A DNA stretch of 34,768 bases from Novosphingobium rosa NBRC 15208 (lineage in GTDB: Bacteria; Pseudomonadota; Alphaproteobacteria; Sphingomonadales; Sphingomonadaceae). The first letter of the stretch is position 1. Each line of letters begins with the position of its first letter. The notes below the pieces were generated by a model. It did no database searches and had not been told where the DNA came from. It saw only the letters and a list, made by a program, of their open reading frames with translations. Of the stretch, positions 15,571-23,286 are shown piece by piece. Where the stretch lies: the NCBI RefSeq assembly GCF_001598555.1, contig NZ_BCZE01000077.1, forward strand, positions 1 to 34,768, read 5' to 3'. Position numbers and translations under genes: made by a program.

Positions 15571-16884
15571 ATGGTCCCTCGTTATGCCCGGCCCCAGATG
15601 ACCGCCATCTGGGAAGCAGAAGCCCGCTACAAGATCTGGTTCGAGATCGAGGCGCATGCCACGCAGAAACTGGGCGAGCTGGGCGTCGTTCCCGCCAGCG
15701 GCCCCAAGGCCCTGTGGGACTGGTGGGCGACCAACCCCTCCATCGACGTTGCCGCCATCGACGCCAAGGAAGCCATCCTCAAGCATGACGTGATCGCCTT
15801 CCTCGACTGGGTGGCCGAGCAGGTCGGCCCCGAGGCGCGCTTCATGCATCAGGGCATGACCAGCTCGGACGTGCTGGACACCACGCTGGCCGTGCAGCTG
15901 GCCCGCGCCGCCGACATTCTGATCGCCGACGTTGATCTGCTGCTCGAAGCCATCAAGCGCCGCGCTTTCGAGCACAAATACACCCCCACCATCGGCCGCA
16001 GCCACGGCATCCACGCTGAGCCGACCACCTTCGGCAAGAAGCTGGCCGAGGCCTATGCCGAGTTCACCCGCAACCGCGCCCGTCTGGTCGCCGCGCGTGA
16101 GGACATCGCCACCTGCGCGATTTCGGGCGCTGTGGGCACCTTCGCCAACATCGATCCCTCGGTCGAGGTCTATGTGGCCGAACAGATGGGCCTGTCGGTG
16201 GAGCCCGTTTCCACGCAGGTGATCCCGCGTGACCGCCATGCGATGTTCTTCGCCACGCTGGGCGTGGTCGCCAGCAGCATCGAGCGTCTGGCCGTGGAAA
16301 TCCGCCATCTGCAGCGCACCGAGGTTCTGGAGGCCGAAGAGTATTTCTCGCCCGGCCAGAAGGGCTCGTCGGCGATGCCGCACAAGCGCAACCCGGTGCT
16401 GACCGAAAACCTGACGGGTCTGGCCCGCGTGGTGCGCGGCGCCGTGACCCCCGCGCTGGAAAATGTGGCGCTGTGGCATGAGCGCGATATCTCGCATTCT
16501 TCCGTGGAGCGCTTCATCGGCCCGGATGCCACCATCACGCTGGACTTTGCCCTCGCCCGCCTCACCTCGGTGGTCGACAAGCTGGTGGTCTATCCCGAGC
16601 GCATGCAGAAGAACCTCGACCGCATGGGCGGTCTGGTTCACTCGCAGCGCGTGCTGCTGGCGCTGACGCAAGCCGGTCTGGAGCGCGATGCCTCCTACCG
16701 TCTGGTGCAGCGCAACGCGATGAAGGTGTGGGAGAGCGATGGCCAGCTTTCGCTGCTCGAACTGCTCAAGGCCGATCCCGAAGTCTCGGCCAAGATGACC
16801 GACGCGGAGCTGGAAGAGCGCTTCAACCTCGATTACCACTTCAAGGCGGTGGATGTGATCTTCGATCGCGTCTTCGGCAAGTAA
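15571..16884 (+). CDS. purB: Adenylosuccinate lyase
   Basis: Cleaves SAICAR and adenylosuccinate, releasing fumarate, in purine synthesis and the purine nucleotide cycle. The 437-residue product carries the fumarase/aspartase superfamily signature GSSAMPHKRNP (265-275), whose flexible loop serine is catalytic, and the TSSDVLDT and GRSHGIHAEPTTFG segments. The start has GGAGAGC upstream. A terminator follows 9 bp after the stop codon. Confidence 0.97.
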   Translation: MVPRYARPQMTAIWEAEARYKIWFEIEAHATQKLGELGVVPASGPKALWDWWATNPSIDVAAIDAKEAILKHDVIAFLDWVAEQVGPEARFMHQGMTSSDVLDTTLAVQLARAADILIADVDLLLEAIKRRAFEHKYTPTIGRSHGIHAEPTTFGKKLAEAYAEFTRNRARLVAAREDIATCAISGAVGTFANIDPSVEVYVAEQMGLSVEPVSTQVIPRDRHAMFFATLGVVASSIERLAVEIRHLQRTEVLEAEEYFSPGQKGSSAMPHKRNPVLTENLTGLARVVRGAVTPALENVALWHERDISHSSVERFIGPDATITLDFALARLTSVVDKLVVYPERMQKNLDRMGGLVHSQRVLLALTQAGLERDASYRLVQRNAMKVWESDGQLSLLELLKADPEVSAKMTDAELEERFNLDYHFKAVDVIFDRVFGK

Positions 16885-16892
16885 GCTGAAAC

Positions 16893-16931
16893 GGGGCGGG
16901 GTCTGGCCGCAAGGCACCCCGCCCTTTTCTT
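16893..16931 (+). terminator. Rho-independent terminator of purB
   Basis: A perfect 9-bp stem GGGCGGGGT/ACCCCGCCC with a 13-nt loop, followed by TTTTCTTT. Confidence 0.85.
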
Positions 16932-17019
16932 TACACGCAATCGCGCCTAGCATCCCCTCCCGGGCCCACAGGGTCATGGGTCGTAAGGCACGCAGACTGG
17001 TTATTGGAAGGGGTCACCC

Positions 17020-17337
17020 ATGCAGTTCATCCGCACCGCTCTGGCGGTTATCGCCGGGATCGTCCTGCTGATCTTTTCGGTCAACAACTGGAAGCCGGTC
17101 GAGGTGCGGATCTGGGACACGCTGGTGCTGGACACCAAGCTGCCCGCCGTGGTGGTGGTCTCCTTCCTGCTGGGTCTGGTGCCGATGTGGCTGATTTCCA
17201 AGGCCGGGCGCTGGCGTTTGAAGCGCCGCATCCAGACGCTGGAAAATGCCGTGCTGGCCGCCAGCCAGACGGTGATCGCGCCATCCGCCCCCGCTCACGA
17301 ACCAGAGCCCACCCCTGCTGTCGATCTCAGCAAATAA
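17020..17337 (+). CDS. LapA domain (DUF1049) membrane protein
   Basis: A 105-residue protein with two membrane spans (about 5-22 and 42-61) joined by a short loop with the conserved NNWKPVEVRIWDT stretch, then a basic coiled-coil-like stretch (KRRIQTLENAVLAASQ) and a Pro-rich tail. In E. coli LapA works with LapB to control LpxC and LPS synthesis; many bacteria have this domain without a proven role. GGAAGGGG precedes the ATG. It heads the lapA-pyrF-GNAT-trpF group with 19 bp before pyrF. Confidence 0.88.
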   Translation: MQFIRTALAVIAGIVLLIFSVNNWKPVEVRIWDTLVLDTKLPAVVVVSFLLGLVPMWLISKAGRWRLKRRIQTLENAVLAASQTVIAPSAPAHEPEPTPAVDLSK

Positions 17338-17356
17338 TTTCATCGGACAAGAACCC

Positions 17357-18034
17357 ATGCACAGCAACCCGCTCTATCTCGCCCTGGACCTGCCCCGCCT
17401 CGATGCCGCCGAAGCCTTGGCGCGCAAGGTGAAGGCGCATATCGGCGGGATCAAGCTGGGGCTGGAGTTCTTCTGCGCTCATGGCCATCACGGCGTGCAT
17501 GAGCTGGCCAAGATCGGCCTGCCGATCTTCCTCGACCTCAAGCTGCATGACATTCCCAACACGGTGGCGGGCGCGATGCAGGCGATCCATGTGCTGCAGC
17601 CCAGCATCGTGACGATCCATGCCGCCGGTGGCCGCGCCATGATGGAGGACGCCAAGGCCGCCGCTGGCGAGCATACCAAAGTGGTCGCCGTCACCGTGCT
17701 GACCAGCCTGGACGATGGCGATCTGGCGGGCATTGGCGTGAACAGCAATGCTCACGATCAGGCTTTGCGTCTGGCCGATCTGGCGCAGAGCGCGGGGATC
17801 GACGGCATTGTTTGCTCGGGCCACGAAGTGGGCGCCGTGAAGGAGCGCTGGAAGGACGGCTTCCTGGTGGTGCCCGGCCTGCGCCCCGCCGATGGCGTGC
17901 TGGGCGACCAGAAGCGTTCGGTCACCCCGCGCGCCGCGCGCGATGCCGGGGCCAGCGTGCTGGTGGTGGGCCGACCCATTTCTCGCGCGGAAGACCCGCT
18001 GGCCGCCGCCCGCGCCATTGAGGGGACGCTGTGA
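17357..18034 (+). CDS. pyrF: Orotidine-5'-phosphate decarboxylase
   Basis: Makes UMP from OMP, the last step of pyrimidine synthesis. The 225-residue barrel has the catalytic Asp60-Lys62-Asp65 array in FLDLKLHDIPNTV and the C-terminal phosphate-binding GRPIS segment. Its stop overlaps the GTG start of the next gene by 4 bases. The lapA-pyrF-trpF order is one I associate with sphingomonads. Confidence 0.97.
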   Translation: MHSNPLYLALDLPRLDAAEALARKVKAHIGGIKLGLEFFCAHGHHGVHELAKIGLPIFLDLKLHDIPNTVAGAMQAIHVLQPSIVTIHAAGGRAMMEDAKAAAGEHTKVVAVTVLTSLDDGDLAGIGVNSNAHDQALRLADLAQSAGIDGIVCSGHEVGAVKERWKDGFLVVPGLRPADGVLGDQKRSVTPRAARDAGASVLVVGRPISRAEDPLAAARAIEGTL

Positions 18035-18537
18035 ACGACGTCCGGCTCGCCAAGGCCGATGATCTGCCCGCGCTCAAGGCGCTGGTGGAAAGCGCCTATC
18101 GCGGCGATGCGGCACGCGGCGGCTGGACTCACGAGGCCGATCTGCTCGAAGGTGAGCGCATCACCGCCGAAGACCTCGCCGCGCAGCTGGCGGAGCCCGC
18201 CATGCGCGTGCTGGTGCTGCCCGGCGAGGATGGGACGCTGCCCGCCACGATCAGCATCACCGATCTGGGAGAAGGCGTGGCCTATCTCGGCATGTTCGCT
18301 GTCGATCCCGCGCTTCAGGCGGGCGGCATCGGGCGGCGGATGATCGCGGCGGCGGAGGACTGGGCCCGGAACGAGTTCGGCGCACACACCATGCGGATGA
18401 CGGTGATCTCCAACCGCGTCGAGCTGATCGCCTGGTATATCCGTCGCGGTTATGTGGACACAGGGCGCACCAGCCCCTTCCCGATCCCGGAGATCACGCA
18501 TCTTTCGATGGTGGTGCTGGAAAAGCCTCTGCGTTAA
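18031..18537 (+). CDS. GNAT family N-acetyltransferase
   Basis: A 168-residue GNAT protein; substrate unknown. The acetyl-CoA binding motif is seen at about 88-110: YLGMFAVDPALQAGGIGRR, with the Q-x-x-G-x-G pyrophosphate loop. The later IAWYIRRGYVDTGRT segment is the usual motif B. The GTG start at 18031 overlaps the pyrF stop and the N terminus (VNDVRLAKADDLPALKALV) fits the fold. It lies between pyrF and trpF in a likely single transcript, but nothing in the sequence ties it to either pathway. Confidence 0.9.
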   Translation: MNDVRLAKADDLPALKALVESAYRGDAARGGWTHEADLLEGERITAEDLAAQLAEPAMRVLVLPGEDGTLPATISITDLGEGVAYLGMFAVDPALQAGGIGRRMIAAAEDWARNEFGAHTMRMTVISNRVELIAWYIRRGYVDTGRTSPFPIPEITHLSMVVLEKPLR

Positions 18538-18546
18538 GGGGGCGGC

Positions 18547-19188
18547 ATGAACGCTCCCCTCATCAAGATCTGCGGCCTGTCCACCAGCGAGAGCATCGAT
18601 GCCGCTCTGGCCGCAAAGGCCAGCCATATCGGCCTGGTGTTCTTCCCCAAGAGCCCGCGCAATGTCTCCATCGAGCAGGCCGCCGCCCTGGCGCTGCATG
18701 CGCGCGGGCGGGCGAAGGTGGTGGGGCTTTTCGTCGATCCCGAGGATGCGCTGCTCTCCAGCGTGCGCGCTTCGGTGCCGCTCGATATCCTGCAACTGCA
18801 TGGCAAGGAGGCCCCGGCCCGCGTTGCAGACATCCGAGCGGCGCATGGGCTGGAAATCTGGAAAGCCATTGGCGTGCGCAAGACCGCCGATCTGGAAGCG
18901 GCCCAGCCCTATGTCGGCGCGGCAGGCAGCATCCTTTACGATGCCAAGCCGCCCGAAGGCTCGCTGCTGCCCGGCGGCACCGGCCTGCGCATCGACTGGG
19001 GGCTGATGCGGGGCTGGCGCCATCCGCTGCCCTGGCTGCTGGCAGGCGGGCTCGATCCGGCCAATGTGGCCGAGGCCATGAGCATCACCGGGGCCACCGG
19101 CGTGGACGTGTCCTCGGGCGTGGAAAGCGCGCCCGGCGTGAAGGATTTGGCCAAGATCGCCGCGTTCTGCCGCGCTGCTCTGGCCTGA
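18547..19188 (+). CDS. trpF: Phosphoribosylanthranilate isomerase
   Basis: Catalyses the Amadori rearrangement of PRA to CdRP in tryptophan synthesis. The 213-residue barrel begins with the catalytic KICGL motif (Cys9 acts as general base in the family) and ends with the phosphate-binding LLAGGLDPANV and VDVSSGVESAPGVKD motifs, the latter holding the general acid Asp. AAGGGGGCGGC precedes the ATG. Strong hairpins follow, so trpB and trpA are probably transcribed separately. Confidence 0.97.
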   Translation: MNAPLIKICGLSTSESIDAALAAKASHIGLVFFPKSPRNVSIEQAAALALHARGRAKVVGLFVDPEDALLSSVRASVPLDILQLHGKEAPARVADIRAAHGLEIWKAIGVRKTADLEAAQPYVGAAGSILYDAKPPEGSLLPGGTGLRIDWGLMRGWRHPLPWLLAGGLDPANVAEAMSITGATGVDVSSGVESAPGVKDLAKIAAFCRAALA

Positions 19189-19197
19189 AAACGGCAA

Positions 19198-19273
19198 GAG
19201 GCGGCCGGATGGAACCGACCGCCTCCCTCGCGACCCGCCCGCGACCAACGCGGGGGGCTAGCGCTATTTTTTT
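19198..19273 (+). terminator. Terminator zone after trpF
   Basis: Two hairpins, GAGGCGG/CCGCCTC (19198-19226, extended inward by CGG/CCG) and CCCGCG/CGCGGG with an ACCAA loop (19238-19254), followed 12 bases later by a run of seven T (19267-19273). The T-run is a little far from the second stem, so efficiency is uncertain. Confidence 0.5.
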
Positions 19274-19277
19274 GGCC

Positions 19278-19322
19278 GCATCGTTCCTGCGAAAAACCGG
19301 TTACCACTTTTTCGCACGATGC
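19278..19322 (-). terminator. Hairpin after the outer-membrane protein gene
   Basis: An interrupted inverted repeat: GCATCGT plus GCGAAAAA pair with TTTTTCGC plus ACGATGC, with a 4-nt bulge and an 11-nt loop. It begins 11 bp after the minus-strand stop codon. No downstream T-run, but an unpaired-looking A/T-rich stem is present; it probably marks the 3' end of that transcript. Confidence 0.5.
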
Positions 19323-19333
19323 TCCCGGTCACA

Positions 19334-19807
19334 TCAGAACTTGATACCGGCGCCGACCAGCACCTGATTGTTCTGGTTGCTGTCATTGCCGTTGAAGATG
19401 TGACGGTATTCCACCTTGCCGTAGTAAGGGCCGAAGCTGTGCTCCACGCCGCCGCCCAGATGGGCGCCGTCCTGGTAGCTGCTGCCATAGCTGTAACCGC
19501 TGATGACATAGAGCTTGTCCTTGGGCGTGGCATGGATACCGAAGCGCGCGCTGGTCGAGCCCACGGCATTGGCGCGGCTGACCAGGGTCTTGTCGATGGC
19601 CTGCTCGACACCGATGAACGCGCCGCCCGGCAGATTGTAGTCATAGCCGATGGCACCACCGATGGTGCCCTTTGCGGCCTGACCGTCCTGCCAGTTGACG
19701 CCGGAACGGATTTCAGCGCGGACGTCGCCTGCTTCGCCAGCGAAGGCGGGGGCAACGAAGGCACCCACGGAGAGCGCTGCCGCTGCTGCGATGAGAACCT
19801 GACGCAT
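19334..19807 (-). CDS. Small outer-membrane beta-barrel protein
   Basis: A 157-residue exported protein. A signal peptide (1-23, ending AFVAPAFA) is followed by alternating hydrophobic/polar strands with aromatic girdles (GGAIGYDYNLPGGAFIGVEQ, DKLYVISGYSYGSSY, YYGKVEYRHIF) and a final VGAGIKF, whose terminal Phe fits the BAM recognition signal. The size suggests an eight-stranded OmpA/OmpW-like porin-type barrel, as in many sphingomonad surface proteins. GGGAG lies 9 bases before the ATG. It lies on the opposite strand between trpF and trpB. Function unknown. Confidence 0.88.
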   Translation of the reverse strand: MRQVLIAAAAALSVGAFVAPAFAGEAGDVRAEIRSGVNWQDGQAAKGTIGGAIGYDYNLPGGAFIGVEQAIDKTLVSRANAVGSTSARFGIHATPKDKLYVISGYSYGSSYQDGAHLGGGVEHSFGPYYGKVEYRHIFNGNDSNQNNQVLVGAGIKF

Positions 19808-19874
19808 AGTAGTAACTCCCTGATAATATAGGCATTTAACGCCTGACAACCGTTTGCGCCACGCCGGCTGTCAC

Positions 19875-19906
19875 ATGACTGAATGTCATTTTCATATTCC
19901 AGTCAT
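19875..19906. promoter_or_regulatory. Imperfect dyad in the trpB/outer-membrane gene intergenic region
   Basis: Left arm ATGACTGAAT (19875-19884); right arm ATTCCAGTCAT (19896-19906), which is the complement of ATGACTGGAAT. The arms differ by one inserted G and are separated by 11 bp. GTCA(C/T) words recur four times across 19870-19906. It sits 68 bp upstream of the minus-strand outer-membrane gene start, a plausible site for a transcription factor; the regulator is unknown. Confidence 0.35.
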
Positions 19907-19967
19907 ATTTGTCGCATTGCAGCATGAAAGGCGCGCAATTCCGCCATTGAGGCAGGCGCTGCCGTAA

Positions 19968-20081
19968 ATGTCGCAATCTGTTCAGATGGTTCGCGGCGAT
20001 TTTACCGTTGCGCAGGTGCAACAGGTCTTTGACGGTCTGGACAGACGCGCGCGCGCATGGCAGGCGCTGATCCCACTATGA
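19968..20081 (+). CDS. Possible 37-residue ORF coupled to trpB
   Basis: ATG 19968, directly after an in-frame TAA, reads 37 codons: begins MSQSVQMVRGDFTVAQ, contains QQVFDGLDRRARAWQ and ends ALIPL. Its TGA stop overlaps the preferred trpB ATG in an ATGA junction, which is the arrangement expected for translational coupling. A second in-frame ATG is at 19986. It contains only one Trp codon, so it is not a classical trp leader peptide. The ribosome binding site is weak. It could also be chance, or the remnant of a longer gene. Confidence 0.35.
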   Translation: MSQSVQMVRGDFTVAQVQQVFDGLDRRARAWQALIPL

Positions 20082-21295
20082 ACGCCACCACGCCCAACTC
20101 ATTCCGCAATCAGCCTGACGAACGCGGCCATTTCGGTCAGTTCGGCGGCCGATACGTCGCCGAAACGCTGATGCCGCTGATTCTGGACCTTGAGGCCGAA
20201 TATAAGCGCGCCAAGGCCGATCCGGCTTTTCAGGCCGAGTTCGACGATCTGCTCGAACATTATGTCGGCCGCCCCAGCCCGCTGTATTTCGCGCCCCGGC
20301 TGACGGAAGAGCTTGGCGGCGCCCAGATCTGGTTCAAGCGTGAAGAGCTGAATCACACCGGCGCCCACAAGATCAACAATTGCATCGGCCAGATCCTGCT
20401 GGCGATCCGCATGGGCAAGACGCGCATCATCGCGGAAACCGGCGCGGGCCAGCATGGCGTGGCCACCGCAACGGTTTGCGCGCGTTTCGGCATCCCCTGC
20501 GTGATCTATATGGGCGCGCTGGACGTTGAGCGGCAGAAGCCCAACGTCTTCCGCATGAAGCTGCTGGGCGCGCAGGTGGTGCCGGTCGAATCGGGCGCCC
20601 GCACCCTGAAGGATGCGATGAACGAGGCGCTGCGCGACTGGGTCGCCAATGTGCATGACACCTTCTACATCATCGGCACCGCCGCCGGTCCGCACCCCTA
20701 TCCAGAGCTGGTCCGCGATTTCCAGAGCGTGATCGGCAAGGAAGCCCGCGCCCAGATGCTCGGCCGCACCGGCAAGCTGCCCGATCTGCTGATCGCGGCG
20801 GTGGGCGGCGGCTCGAACGCCATCGGCCTGTTCCACCCCTTCCTCGACGATGCCAGCGTGCAGATGCTCGGCGTGGAGGCGGGCGGCCACGGCGTGGACA
20901 CCGACCAGCATGCCGCCAGCCTGACCGGCGGCGTGCCCGGCATCCTGCACGGCAACAAGACCTATCTGCTGCAGGACGAGGACGGCCAGATCACCGAGGC
21001 CCATTCGATCAGCGCGGGCCTCGACTATCCCGGCATCGGTCCGGAGCACAGCTGGCTGCATGACATCGGCCGCGTGAAATACCTGCCGATCAACGACGAT
21101 GAAGCCATGCAGGCCTTTCAGGACTGCTGCCGCCTCGAAGGCATCATTCCCGCCCTGGAAAGCGCCCATGCGCTGGCCGCGCTGCCCAAGGTGGCCAAAC
21201 AGTATGGCAAGGACCAGATCATTCTGGTCAATGTCTCGGGCCGCGGCGACAAGGACATCTTCACCGTCGCCGACAAGCTGGGCACCACGATCTGA
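20078..21295 (+). CDS. trpB: Tryptophan synthase beta subunit
   Basis: Joins indole with serine to make tryptophan using PLP. The 405-residue product (TrpB1 type) has the PLP lysine Lys98 in HTGAHKINN, the phosphate-binding GGGSNAIG loop and the GAGQHGVATAT segment. ATG 20078 is preferred for its family-like N terminus; ATG 20057 would add seven residues. Its stop codon shares one base with the ATG of the following small membrane protein gene. Confidence 0.97.
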   Translation: MNATTPNSFRNQPDERGHFGQFGGRYVAETLMPLILDLEAEYKRAKADPAFQAEFDDLLEHYVGRPSPLYFAPRLTEELGGAQIWFKREELNHTGAHKINNCIGQILLAIRMGKTRIIAETGAGQHGVATATVCARFGIPCVIYMGALDVERQKPNVFRMKLLGAQVVPVESGARTLKDAMNEALRDWVANVHDTFYIIGTAAGPHPYPELVRDFQSVIGKEARAQMLGRTGKLPDLLIAAVGGGSNAIGLFHPFLDDASVQMLGVEAGGHGVDTDQHAASLTGGVPGILHGNKTYLLQDEDGQITEAHSISAGLDYPGIGPEHSWLHDIGRVKYLPINDDEAMQAFQDCCRLEGIIPALESAHALAALPKVAKQYGKDQIILVNVSGRGDKDIFTVADKLGTTI

Positions 21296-21567
21296 TGCTT
21301 CGCCAGCGCACTCTGATCGTCCTGGCGGTCTTGTGCCTGGCGACCTCGCTGGTCGCGCGGGAGCTGGACCAGCACCTGATCGAAGCCCATGCCACGGTGG
21401 CCACCGCTGGCGCCGCCACGCAGGATCCCGGCCTGCCGGCGGCCAAGCTGTGGGCCAATTACAACCATATCTCGCGCAATCCGATCCTGATCGACACGGT
21501 CAGCATCGTCTCGCTGGTGCTGGGCGTCAGTTTTGCTCTGGCCGCATTATGGAAACATCTGAAATGA
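21295..21567 (+). CDS. Small membrane protein encoded between trpB and trpA
   Basis: A 90-residue protein I do not recognise. It has an N-terminal hydrophobic segment (about 6-20, LIVLAVLCLATSLVA) that may be an uncleaved signal anchor, a polar middle of about 40 residues and a C-terminal hydrophobic helix (about 65-86, DTVSIVSLVLGVSFALAALW), ending KHLK. Its start overlaps the trpB stop (TGATG) and its stop overlaps the trpA start (ATGA), so all three are translationally coupled. Third-position GC fits a real gene. Nothing links it to indole chemistry other than position. Confidence 0.75.
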   Translation: MLRQRTLIVLAVLCLATSLVARELDQHLIEAHATVATAGAATQDPGLPAAKLWANYNHISRNPILIDTVSIVSLVLGVSFALAALWKHLK

Positions 21568-22370
21568 CTCGCCTCTCCGCTGCCTTCGCCAAGGGGCGCC
21601 CCGCGCTCGTCACCTTCATCACCGGCGGCGATCCCACGCCCTCCGCCACCGGCGCCATCCTCGATGCGCTGGTCGAAGGCGGCGCCGATGTGATCGAGCT
21701 GGGCATGCCCTTCACCGATCCCATGGCCGATGGCCCGGCGATTCAGGCGGCCAATCTGCGCTCGCTGGGGGCCGGCACGAAAACGGCGGACATTTTCGCC
21801 ATCGCCAAGGGCTTCCGCCAGCGCCACCCGGAAATTCCGCTGGTGCTGATGGGCTATGCCAACCCGATGGTCGCGCGCGGCGCCGAGTGGTTCGCCGATG
21901 CCTGCGCCGATGCGGGCGTGGACGGCATCATCTGCGTCGATATCCCGGCAGAGGAAGATGGCGAGCTGGGCCCGGCCCTGCGCGCCAAGGGCGTGTCCTT
22001 CATCCGCCTGGCGACTCCGACCACCGATGCCGCCCGCCTGCCCGCCGTGCTGGAAGGGTCGAGCGGGTTCCTCTATTACGTCTCGGTCGCCGGGATCACC
22101 GGCAAGCAGCAGGCCCAGCTGGCCAGCATCGAGCAGGCCGTTGCGCATCTGAAGTCGGGCACCGACCTGCCCGTGGTCGTCGGCTTTGGCGTGCGCACCC
22201 CGGCGCAAGCTGCTGATATTGCTCAGCATGGCGATGGCGTGGTGGTCGGCTCGGCCATCGTCGATCTCATCGCCGAACATGGCGCGCATGCCACCGGACC
22301 GGTGCGCGAACTGGTCTCCAGCCTCGCCGCGGCGGTGCATGGCGCCCGCGCGATTTCCGATCTGGCCTGA
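21564..22370 (+). CDS. trpA: Tryptophan synthase alpha subunit
   Basis: Splits indole-3-glycerol phosphate to indole, passed to TrpB. The 268-residue barrel has catalytic Glu45 and Asp56 in VIELGMPFTDPMADGP (family Glu49 and Asp60), and phosphate-binding VGFGVRTPAQ and VVGSAIVD segments. ATG 21564 gives the usual TRLSAAFAKGRPAL start; an in-frame ATG at 21549 would add five residues. accD starts 27 bp downstream. Confidence 0.97.
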   Translation: MTRLSAAFAKGRPALVTFITGGDPTPSATGAILDALVEGGADVIELGMPFTDPMADGPAIQAANLRSLGAGTKTADIFAIAKGFRQRHPEIPLVLMGYANPMVARGAEWFADACADAGVDGIICVDIPAEEDGELGPALRAKGVSFIRLATPTTDAARLPAVLEGSSGFLYYVSVAGITGKQQAQLASIEQAVAHLKSGTDLPVVVGFGVRTPAQAADIAQHGDGVVVGSAIVDLIAEHGAHATGPVRELVSSLAAAVHGARAISDLA

Positions 22371-22397
22371 CGCGGCAAAATCCTCTAGGGGGCGCCC

Positions 22398-23249
22398 ATG
22401 AGCTGGCTCAATCGTGTTCGCAATTCGCTCTCCTCGCTCGGCGCGGCGAAGGAGCAGATCCCCGATAATCTCTGGATCAAGTGCCCCAATTGCGGGGAGA
22501 TGCTGTTCACCAAGGATTACGAGGCCAACCTTTCCGTCTGCCCGCGTTGCGACCATCATGGCCGCATCGGCACCGACGCACGCCTGTCGCAGATCCTCGA
22601 CGCGGGCTTCCAGTTGCTGCCGAGCCCGCGCGTCAAGGACGACCCGCTGAAGTTCCGCGATTCGAAGAAGTACACCGATCGCCTCAAGGCCGCCCGCGCC
22701 GCCAATCCGCACCACGATGCGCTGACCAACGCGCTGGGCACGATTGACGGCCACCGCGCGGTGGTGGGCGTGCAGGACTTCTTCTTCATGGCCGGATCGA
22801 TGGGCGTGGCCGTGGGCGCCGCCTTCGTCTCGGGCGTGGAGCGCGCGATCAAGGAACGCGCGCCCTACATCATCTGCACCGCCGCCGGTGGCGCGCGCAT
22901 GCAGGAAGGCATCCTCAGTCTGATGCAGATGCCCAAGGCCACGGTGGCCCTGCGCCGCCTGCGCGCGGCGGGTCTGCCCTATATTGTGGTGCTGACCGAT
23001 CCCACCACCGGCGGCGTCACCGCCAGCTATGCCATGCTGGGCGACATCCATATCGCCGAGCCGGGCTGCCTGATCGGCTTTGCGGGCCAGCGCGTGATTC
23101 AGGACACGATCCGCGAAAAGCTGCCCGAGGGCTTCCAGCGCGCCGAATATCTCCACGCCCATGGCATGGTCGATATGGTGGTGCGCCGCCCCGAGCTGAA
23201 GGCCACGCTGGCCATGCTGCTGTCCTACATGTGCAACAAGGCGGCCTGA
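22398..23249 (+). CDS. accD: Acetyl-CoA carboxylase carboxyltransferase subunit beta
   Basis: Beta half of the carboxyltransferase that makes malonyl-CoA for fatty acid synthesis. The 283-residue protein opens with a four-cysteine zinc ribbon (Cys29, 32, 48, 51) and then the crotonase-like core with GGARMQEG and the oxyanion-hole glycines of DPTTGGVTASYAMLGD. TAGGGGGCG precedes the ATG. trpA-accD-folC is a common alphaproteobacterial order. Confidence 0.97.
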   Translation: MSWLNRVRNSLSSLGAAKEQIPDNLWIKCPNCGEMLFTKDYEANLSVCPRCDHHGRIGTDARLSQILDAGFQLLPSPRVKDDPLKFRDSKKYTDRLKAARAANPHHDALTNALGTIDGHRAVVGVQDFFFMAGSMGVAVGAAFVSGVERAIKERAPYIICTAAGGARMQEGILSLMQMPKATVALRRLRAAGLPYIVVLTDPTTGGVTASYAMLGDIHIAEPGCLIGFAGQRVIQDTIREKLPEGFQRAEYLHAHGMVDMVVRRPELKATLAMLLSYMCNKAA

Positions 23250-23286
23250 TTCCGCCGTTCTCAACGCCTTCGAAAGCCTGACCCAG

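Noticed and set aside
19866..19890. Pho box (PhoB site) resemblance in CTGTCAC-ATGA-CTGAATG
   Set aside because: Only the first 7-bp half fits the consensus; the second half matches poorly.
19968..20077. Tryptophan attenuator with a leader peptide
   Set aside because: The short ORF has only one Trp codon and no terminator/antiterminator pair is seen before trpB.
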